DNA from: Aedes albopictus
Lineage: Eukaryota > Arthropoda > Insecta > Diptera > Culicidae
Direction: 5' to 3'
Length of the DNA: 64,000 nt
NCBI RefSeq assembly: GCF_035046485.1
Contig: NC_085138.1
Location: 269,867,694 to 269,931,693 of the forward strand
The notes beneath the pieces are model-generated. The model was not told the DNA's origin. It did no database searches and was given only the letters and a program-made list of their open reading frames with translations. The translations under genes were made by a program, and so were the position numbers. Shown here in pieces: positions 58,721-64,000 of this stretch (position 1 is the first letter of the stretch; every line of letters starts with the position of its first letter).

Positions 58721-59057
58721 CCTTAACTTCTCTCAGCGTGGGAGTTGGTTCATTTCCGTCCTCCGCTGCACTGGTGTCGTCGTTTCCTTCGTTGCCGCGG
58801 TCTCCCGTGCCTACGTTCTTCACGCCATTCAGATGCTGATCGAAGTGCTACTTCCACCTTTCGATCACCTCACGTACGTCGGCCAAGAGGCCTCCGTCTT
58901 TATCCCTGCATATTTCGGCTCGCGGCTCGAAACCGTTGCGGGATTCGTTGAGCTTCTGATAGAGCTTCCGTGTTTCTTGGGAACGGCACAGCAGTTCCAT
59001 TTCTTCACACTCCGCTTCTTGCAGGCGGCGCTTTTTCTCCCGAAAGAGGCGGGTCTG
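58721..59057 (-). pseudogene. RTE LINE 2: endonuclease-RT linker
   Basis: No long minus frame survives, but the position corresponds to the basic linker in the other copy. Open plus-strand frames here (58632-59261, 209 codons) are antisense shadows of the old coding sequence. Confidence 0.6.
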
Positions 59058-59936
59058 CTATTTGCGCTTCTGTTTATAACGTTCCACGTTCTGTCGAGTC
59101 CCTTGCTGCAGCATTACCGCCCTCGCTGCATTCTTCTCCTCCAAAACCGTTCTGCACTCTTCGTCGAACCATTCGTTCCGTCGATTCCGTTCCACGTACC
59201 CGATGGTGCTCTCGGCTGCGTCGTTGATGGCTGCTTTCACTGTACTCCAGCAGTCCTCTAGAGGGGCCTCATCGAGCTCGCCCTCGTCTGGCAACGCGGC
59301 CTCGAGATTCTGCGCGTATGCTGAGGCGACATCCGGTTGCTTCAGTCGCTCTAGGTTGTACCGTGGCGGTCGCCGGTACCGTACATTGTTGATGACGGAG
59401 AGTTTTGGGCGCAGTTTGACCATCACCAGATAGTGGTCGGAGTCGATGTTGGTGCCACGATAGGTCCTGACGTCGATAATGTCGGAGAAGTGCCGTCCGT
59501 CAATCAGAACGTGGTCGATTTGAGATTCCGTCTGCTGTGGTGATCTCCAGGTGTAACGATAAGGGAGGCTGTGTTGGAAAAAGGTGCTACGTATGGCCAT
59601 ATTTTTGGAGGCGGCGAAATCAATGAGTCGTAGGCCGTTTTCGTTCGTCTGCTGGTGGGCGCTGAACTTACCAATCGTCGGTCTGAATTCCTCCTCCTGG
59701 CCTACCTGAGCGTTCAAATCACCTATGATGATCTTGACGTCGTGGCTTGGGCAGCGATCGTACTCGCGTTCGAGCTGCGCGTGAAATGCGTCCTTGTCAT
59801 CATCAGTGCTACCGGAGTGTGGGCTGTGCACGTTTATTGTGCTGAAGTTGAAGAATCGGCCCTTGATCCTCAACCTGGACATTCTTTCGTCGATCGGCCA
59901 CCAATGGATCACGCGCCTCTGCATATCACCCATCAC
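59058..59936 (-). pseudogene. RTE LINE 2: endonuclease domain
   Basis: A 292-codon open stretch covering most of the endonuclease. Seen are IIIGDLNAQVG (Asp73, Asn75), SQIDHVLIDGRHF near 138-150 and NIDSDHYLV with SDH at 166-168, followed by the basic linker ending RNEWFDEECR. The N-terminal Asn and Glu motifs lie upstream (59937-60190) in broken frames. The SIYAPT-type loop is altered to INVHSPHS, replacing a Tyr usually kept. Confidence 0.9.
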
Positions 59937-60408
59937 GATGAAAGCTGTTCTCAGCTCGCGTGTGTTGCCGCAGCTCGGTAAATGGTATGATTACCTCCAA
60001 ACGTTCGCACCATGGATCCTAGCGATACGATGCCGAACCCGAGGTCCTCGGCGGTAGATCGGCGAGTATACGGGTGCTCCCAATAAAGTTGAGAGATCGG
60101 CAGTTCCACGTACCGAGTTTCCAATCGCAAGTCCTATTTGTTCGCTGGGGTCTTTGCCGTTGGTCTCGGTTCGTATTATGCTGTTGCTGATTTTCCGTTG
60201 CAATGGTTTTTTACGGCTTTCTCGTAGGGCCTGACATCAACCTCCTACTTTCCGGAGGAACATAGGGCACAGTTGAGCGCACCAATGGATACGGAGAAGA
60301 AACTATTCCCACGAAAAGTTTCCTCGTCCTTAGTGGGACTCCATAGCATGGTGCGATTAGAGACTTGGTGACCCTAAACGCACGACTACGAGGCTCCGCA
60401 ACTTACAG

Positions 60409-60500
60409 TAAAAATTTGATACACTTTTCAAGAAGTTACAGCTTCTTAACCATTTTTTGGAAAGTGAAATTTTTGCCTGTCCCGATCAATTTGACTATGA
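60409..60500. mobile_element. Fragment of the 14059-15259 foldback family
   Basis: 'acagtaaaaatttga', 'agaagttacagc' and 'tgcctgtcccgatcaatttga' follow the right arm of that element. Confidence 0.7.
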
Positions 60501-60990
60501 TATTTAAATAAAATACAAAATGAAAAACCCAAATTAATCCCCCTAGAGGTGATAGTGCCTTTCTCGTCGTATATGTTCTCACGATCTTTCCGTCGACGTA
60601 AGTCAAAGTGTTCCTGAATCCTGATATTTTTTAAGAAAAGCAAGCATTTTATCAGTCATCATTGAATTGACTTAAAACTTATTGATGGCACATACTCCGA
60701 CGTTGTGTTCAGCGTAAAAGCAGAGCTGTATAATATCAGATTTCTCAGTTGACTGCTTGAGTACCTTCACTAACATTGGGAGCTGATCAATATCAAGACG
60801 ATACTAACAAGCTAAGATATAACTTTTTACACATTCACAGATCACTTTGCGGTCTTCGATAAAGTTTTTTCTGCACATTCTAGGTTATATTTTATTGAAC
60901 GTTAAAAACAAGAACGTAGTGAGTATAGTGAGACGTCTGTTTGTATGTGGGTTTCATATGTCAAGATTTTGTTCTCTTACACATATTTAT
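60501..60990. other. Spacer with a second foldback fragment
   Basis: 60828-60890 ('atcactttgcggtcttcgat', 'aaagttttt') matches the inner part of the 14059-15259 element. The remainder is non-coding. Confidence 0.5.
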
Positions 60991-61389
60991 CGCTTGCATT
61001 GATTTTATTCACTTTCGTAGTTCCGGCGAGGCATCAAACGCTGGTTGTGCAACCCTACCAATAGTCTCTAATGTGGTATGAGCCTATTTTCTAGTTAACC
61101 GTTCCTCAGGTTATCAAAAAAGCCGTGATGTGATGTGTCGCATGGCGAGTCGCATGGTACATTTTGTTACTTTCCGGAACAGGTTCCGGAGCACCACCGG
61201 GTCTCCCAAATATAGTCTGAGGCAATATCATTGCTAACGTACATCAGGTTACCTAAAAACCACGATTTGATTTATCTTATGCATGGGTACAAATCACTTT
61301 TACATTTGACCACTTCCAGTGGGACACTCAGAGCTAGTTTCGGGACACTACCGGTTGTCTAAACTATGTTCTTACGAATCGATCATCGT
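60991..61389. repeat. Diverged copy of the ~150-bp repeat family
   Basis: 'tagtctctaatgtggtatgagcc', 'aagccgtgatgtgatgtgtc' and 'ttccggaacaggttccggag' match units at 1095-3470. About three units, interrupted by the SINE that follows. Confidence 0.75.
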
Positions 61390-61402
61390 GTTATCAAAAA
61401 AG

Positions 61403-61679
61403 GGTCTCCAGTTGGCCTAGTGGTTAAGGCTATGAATCGCCAATCCGGAAACGGAGGGTTTGATTCCCGGGAACGGGAATTTCCCCGGGTCGGGAACATT
61501 TTCTCGACTTCCTGAGCATAGTGTATCATTGAACTTGCCTCACAATATACAAATGCATGCAATGGCGGGCATAGAAAACCCTTCAATTATTAACTGTGGA
61601 AGTGCTCTAAAGAACACTAAGTAGAAGAGAGGCAGGCCAAGTTCCAATGCGAACGTCGAGCTATAAAGAAAAAGAAGAA
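61403..61679 (+). mobile_element. Full-length tRNA-derived SINE (~277 bp)
   Basis: A box TGGCCTAGTGGTTAAGGC and B box GGTTTGATTCCCGG are followed by a body related to the SINE at 53528-53818 ('cttcctgagcatagtgtatc', 'taactgtggaagtgctc') and an A-rich tail. The 13-bp duplication GTTATCAAAAAAG lies at 61390-61402 and 61680-61692. Confidence 0.92.
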
Positions 61680-61902
61680 GTTATCAAAAAAGCTGCTATT
61701 TGATGTACTGTCAAACCCCGCGTGCATTCCTAGTCGTGCACTCGAACCAGCAACAACGTTTTATTGTTGCATCGCGGTTTTCGGTTTTTTTCCACAAAGT
61801 GGTTTTTCCGCTCGTCGCGAGTGTCCCCCGGTGTACCACGGGAAGTAGTTGACCGCCAGCCTAGTCTGACGTGTCAACTATTCATCAGTTTGGGACCACA
61901 TA

Positions 61903-61937
61903 AAATCTACTCCGAACGCCACCGGAGTAGATTTTTA
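61903..61937 (+). other. 13-bp stem hairpin in the LINE 5' UTR
   Basis: AAAATCTACTCCG and CGGAGTAGATTTT pair perfectly around an 8-nt loop. Confidence 0.75.
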
Positions 61938-62377
61938 TGAACACCGCCGAAGCCCAGTTAAGCCAACCGGCATCAGCATCTCCGTCATTGTCGTCGACGA
62001 CACAAAGGCCCGGTCGTTAGATTGCCCCACCATCCACACATCATCGCCTGCGCGCGATACAAACTCAGTTCAACCGAACTGAAGCAAAGCATCCAGCCGG
62101 GTATTGTTTTGTTCGCGCAGTGGACCAGTGGACGCTATCAACGAGCCTCGAATCAGTAGTCTAAGCCGGCGCGTCGTCACCAGCAAGCTACCTACATATA
62201 GGTATATAAAGGCTGTGCAGAGTAAGTGGCGTATTTGGGTTCATTTTTTTGCCGCTCTTTTGTTCCCCAGTCCACCGTCTAGCTCGCAATAATAATTTAA
62301 TTTTCGACGGTACAGTAGTGCCCCCTGTTTCACGAATTATTTTCATCGCATTAATTTTATTATAAGTTTTTTTTTTG

Positions 62378-62870
62378 AGTTGCTATCCTTCTTCTTCTTT
62401 GATTTTTTTTTTTTTGTTTTTTTTTTTAATATTTTCTTATACTAACTTAGTATTTAAGTACACATTATTGAATTGGTGTGTTTTTTTTTTTTTTAGTTGC
62501 TATCCTTTCTCTCCATTTTTTTTTTCTCTTCATTGCCATTTTCTCCCGACATTACTTCAACTGTCATGGGTATTTTTCTGGTTTGACTTCCTTTTGCTCT
62601 GCCGTATTCTTCCACAGTGGTTCAAAGAGACTTTTTCATTTGATTTATTTTCGTTTTTTTTTGACTTGGTTGTTTTTTTTTTCGACGTAGTTGTATTCAG
62701 GTAGGACCTCGTCTTCGAATTAGTGCTTGTGTTTTTTTTTTCAGTTGCTATCCTTCTCTTTCTTTATTTTTTTTTCTTTTTTTTTATATATTTTCTTATA
62801 CTATATTAGTACTTAAGTAAGTATACGTATTTGAATTGGAGTTTTTTTAGTTGCTAGCTTTTTCCTTATT
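62378..62870 (+). repeat. T-rich reiterated 5' UTR segments
   Basis: AGTTGCTATCCTT followed by T/C runs occurs at 62379, 62496 and 62744, with a weaker 'agttgctagctttttcc' at 62848. TATTTTCTTATACTA, TTAGTA and TTAAGTA follow in two copies (62432, 62790). Poly-Phe frames here are not genes. Confidence 0.75.
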
Positions 62871-63047
62871 TTTTTTCCTCTTTGTTTCTCCCGGTTCAAC
62901 TTTGATATATTGTATTTGAACATCTGGTTTCGGCAAATTTCGTTATTTTATTGATTTTATTATTATTGTTTGGTATAAATTGTAGTCTATATTCAGCTTA
63001 GTTGATTCCATTACTTGTTTCCCTGCGGTAGAATAAAGTAGGCCCGC

Positions 63048-64000
63048 ATGGAAACAAATGACACCGATGGGGGTTCGTCGGATCTCGTAATTTCATCCGA
63101 TGACGAGACGGTCCCTGGTTTGTCCACTAACTCAATAGTGCAAACTCAAAACTCTGATACCATGGAGACTGGCGATAATCCAAATGATCCAGGGGTTTCT
63201 CAAGTACTCCGTTGTGCTGTTTCTTCAGGAATTGTTCCAATTAGTTCTTTGGTGAATGAAACACGGTCCCAGCCCATGGTTAAAAATCTCTTGGTTACAA
63301 ATTTTTGTCCGCCTGGCAATTCATCTCAACCCCCTGTATTCTCATCTATCCCTGGATCTTCTCCTGACTTGGCGAGCCCCCGCCCGAAAGTTTACCCACC
63401 CGGATCTAAGGGTCCCTTTCTGGTTTTCTTTCGGCCCAAACCGAATGGAAAAAAGTTAAATAAATTACAAATCGAAAAAGATCTGGCAAAATCGTTTCGA
63501 AGCATCCTTGAGATAGACTCACCCAGCCGCGATAAATTGCGTGTCACTGTTAGTGATCGCGAAGAAGCGAACAGGATTGTTGCCTTTGAGCTTTTTTTGC
63601 GGGAGTACAGAACTTATCTTCCTAGTCACGAGATAGAGTGTTACGGAGTGGTCACCGAAGATAATTTAACTTGTGCCGCCATCATGACTGGAGCTGGCGG
63701 GTTTAAAAATCGTGCCGTCCCGCTAGTTCCGGTACTTGATGCCGTGCAAATGAACAAGGTACATCCTGACGGCATAAAAACGTCGTCCAACTCATACCGG
63801 GTGACCTTTTCCGGCTCCGCTCTACCGAGCGTTCTCGTGATTGGGCTCCTTCGACTACCTGTTCGCCTCTACGAACCGAAGGTAATGCACTGCGCTAAAT
63901 GCCAGCAGTTGGGCCACACCGCACTTTACTGTAGCAACAAACCTCGTTGCAGTATGTGCGGTGAACAACATGAGGAGGGCTCCTGCAATATGGAGCCAAA
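63048..64000 (+). CDS. Jockey/I-type LINE ORF1 (gag-like nucleic-acid-binding protein), runs off the window
   Basis: ORF1 coats the LINE RNA and helps deliver it to the target. From ATG at 63048 the frame is open for 317 codons to the edge with no stop. The N-terminal ~125 residues are Ser/Thr/Asp/Pro rich and likely disordered. Residues ~130-280 form the folded part, ending in YRVTF, then LPSVLVIGLLRLPVRLYEP, typical of the region just before the knuckles. Two zinc knuckles follow: C282-x2-C285-x4-H290-x4-C295 and C301-x2-C304-x3-H308-x4-C313. The start is the first Met after the T-rich UTR. It is uninterrupted, unlike the RTE copies, so this element may be young. Endonuclease and RT (ORF2) would lie beyond the window. 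The exact clade (Jockey, I, Loner) cannot be fixed from ORF1 alone. Confidence 0.9.
   Translation, partial: METNDTDGGSSDLVISSDDETVPGLSTNSIVQTQNSDTMETGDNPNDPGVSQVLRCAVSSGIVPISSLVNETRSQPMVKNLLVTNFCPPGNSSQPPVFSSIPGSSPDLASPRPKVYPPGSKGPFLVFFRPKPNGKKLNKLQIEKDLAKSFRSILEIDSPSRDKLRVTVSDREEANRIVAFELFLREYRTYLPSHEIECYGVVTEDNLTCAAIMTGAGGFKNRAVPLVPVLDAVQMNKVHPDGIKTSSNSYRVTFSGSALPSVLVIGLLRLPVRLYEPKVMHCAKCQQLGHTALYCSNKPRCSMCGEQHEEGSCNMEP

Larger units (their letters stand above)
57340..60400 (-). mobile_element. Second RTE-clade LINE, decayed
   Basis: Minus strand, same domain order as 35607-40234 but clearly a different, older subfamily: endonuclease around 59940-59060, RT around 58720-57470, 5' UTR to about 60400. 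The frame breaks several times (near 59060, 58520, 58275 and 57665). No target duplication was identified. Confidence 0.85.
61711..64000 (+). mobile_element. Jockey/I-type non-LTR retrotransposon, 5' part
   Basis: A long 5' UTR and ORF1 run to the window edge. The left boundary is inferred where the 150-bp repeat unit breaks off after 'tttgatgtactg'. The UTR has a GC-richer first part and a T-rich repeated second part before the ORF1 start. Confidence 0.75.

Noticed and set aside
62375..62704. 109-codon Phe-rich frame resembling a membrane protein
   Set aside because: Lies in the T-rich LINE 5' UTR. Phe comes from the T runs.

Overview
The window looks like mosquito nuclear DNA, most likely culicine and probably Aedes (inference). 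It is AT-rich and gene-poor. It carries about 440-bp tRNA-derived SINEs of the Feilai type, several other tRNA-headed SINEs, RTE-clade LINEs and many TA-flanked or 8-bp-TSD inverted-repeat elements. I found no host gene I can support. The only long open frames belong to non-LTR retrotransposons: two dead RTE copies on the minus strand and the start of one intact-looking Jockey/I-type element that runs off the right edge.

Layout. 0-4.1 kb: a short MITE, a ~150-bp tandem repeat family and a foldback element. 4.1-11.2 kb: a complete LTR retrotransposon by structure (213-bp LTRs differing at one base, 5-bp TSD GGCAT, PBS, polypurine tract) with no gag or pol. It carries nested foldback elements and a leader array of GCC-N6-GGC mini-hairpins. 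11.2-12.4 kb: the first of several long tracts of a degenerate 12-nt repeat. 14.0-15.5 kb: two TA-flanked foldback elements. 15.9-26.5 kb: a 12-nt-repeat tract holding a 244-bp palindrome and a TA-flanked DNA element. That DNA element was split by a second gag/pol-less LTR element (17243-22612, minus strand, identical 185-bp LTRs, TSD CCATG), whose interior holds a ~23-copy array of ~60-nt hairpin units. 26.5-35.4 kb: SINEs, two hAT-type MITEs, a piggyBac-like MITE, an 87-bp hairpin and a second ~0.9-kb TA-flanked foldback. 35.6-40.2 kb: an RTE LINE inserted in a MITE and itself split by a 1249-bp DNA element with perfect 24-bp TIRs. 42.4-48.6 kb: a Feilai-like SINE split by a 1.6-kb inverted-repeat element, a 911-bp TA-flanked element, a partial piggyBac-like MITE and an 1177-bp foldback. 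49.7-56.1 kb: a hAT-type element inside another hAT-type element, the inner one ~6 kb of non-coding repeats. 57.3-60.4 kb: the second dead RTE LINE. 60.4-64 kb: fragments, a SINE, then the 5' UTR and ORF1 of a Jockey/I-type LINE.

Nothing here acts as a host pathway. The sequences relate to one another by insertion order, which exact target-site duplications let one read in several places. The most unusual objects are the two structurally complete but protein-less LTR elements with structured repeat arrays in their interiors. Both must have used proteins supplied in trans, and their arrays are plausible recognition or packaging sequences, which is inference.
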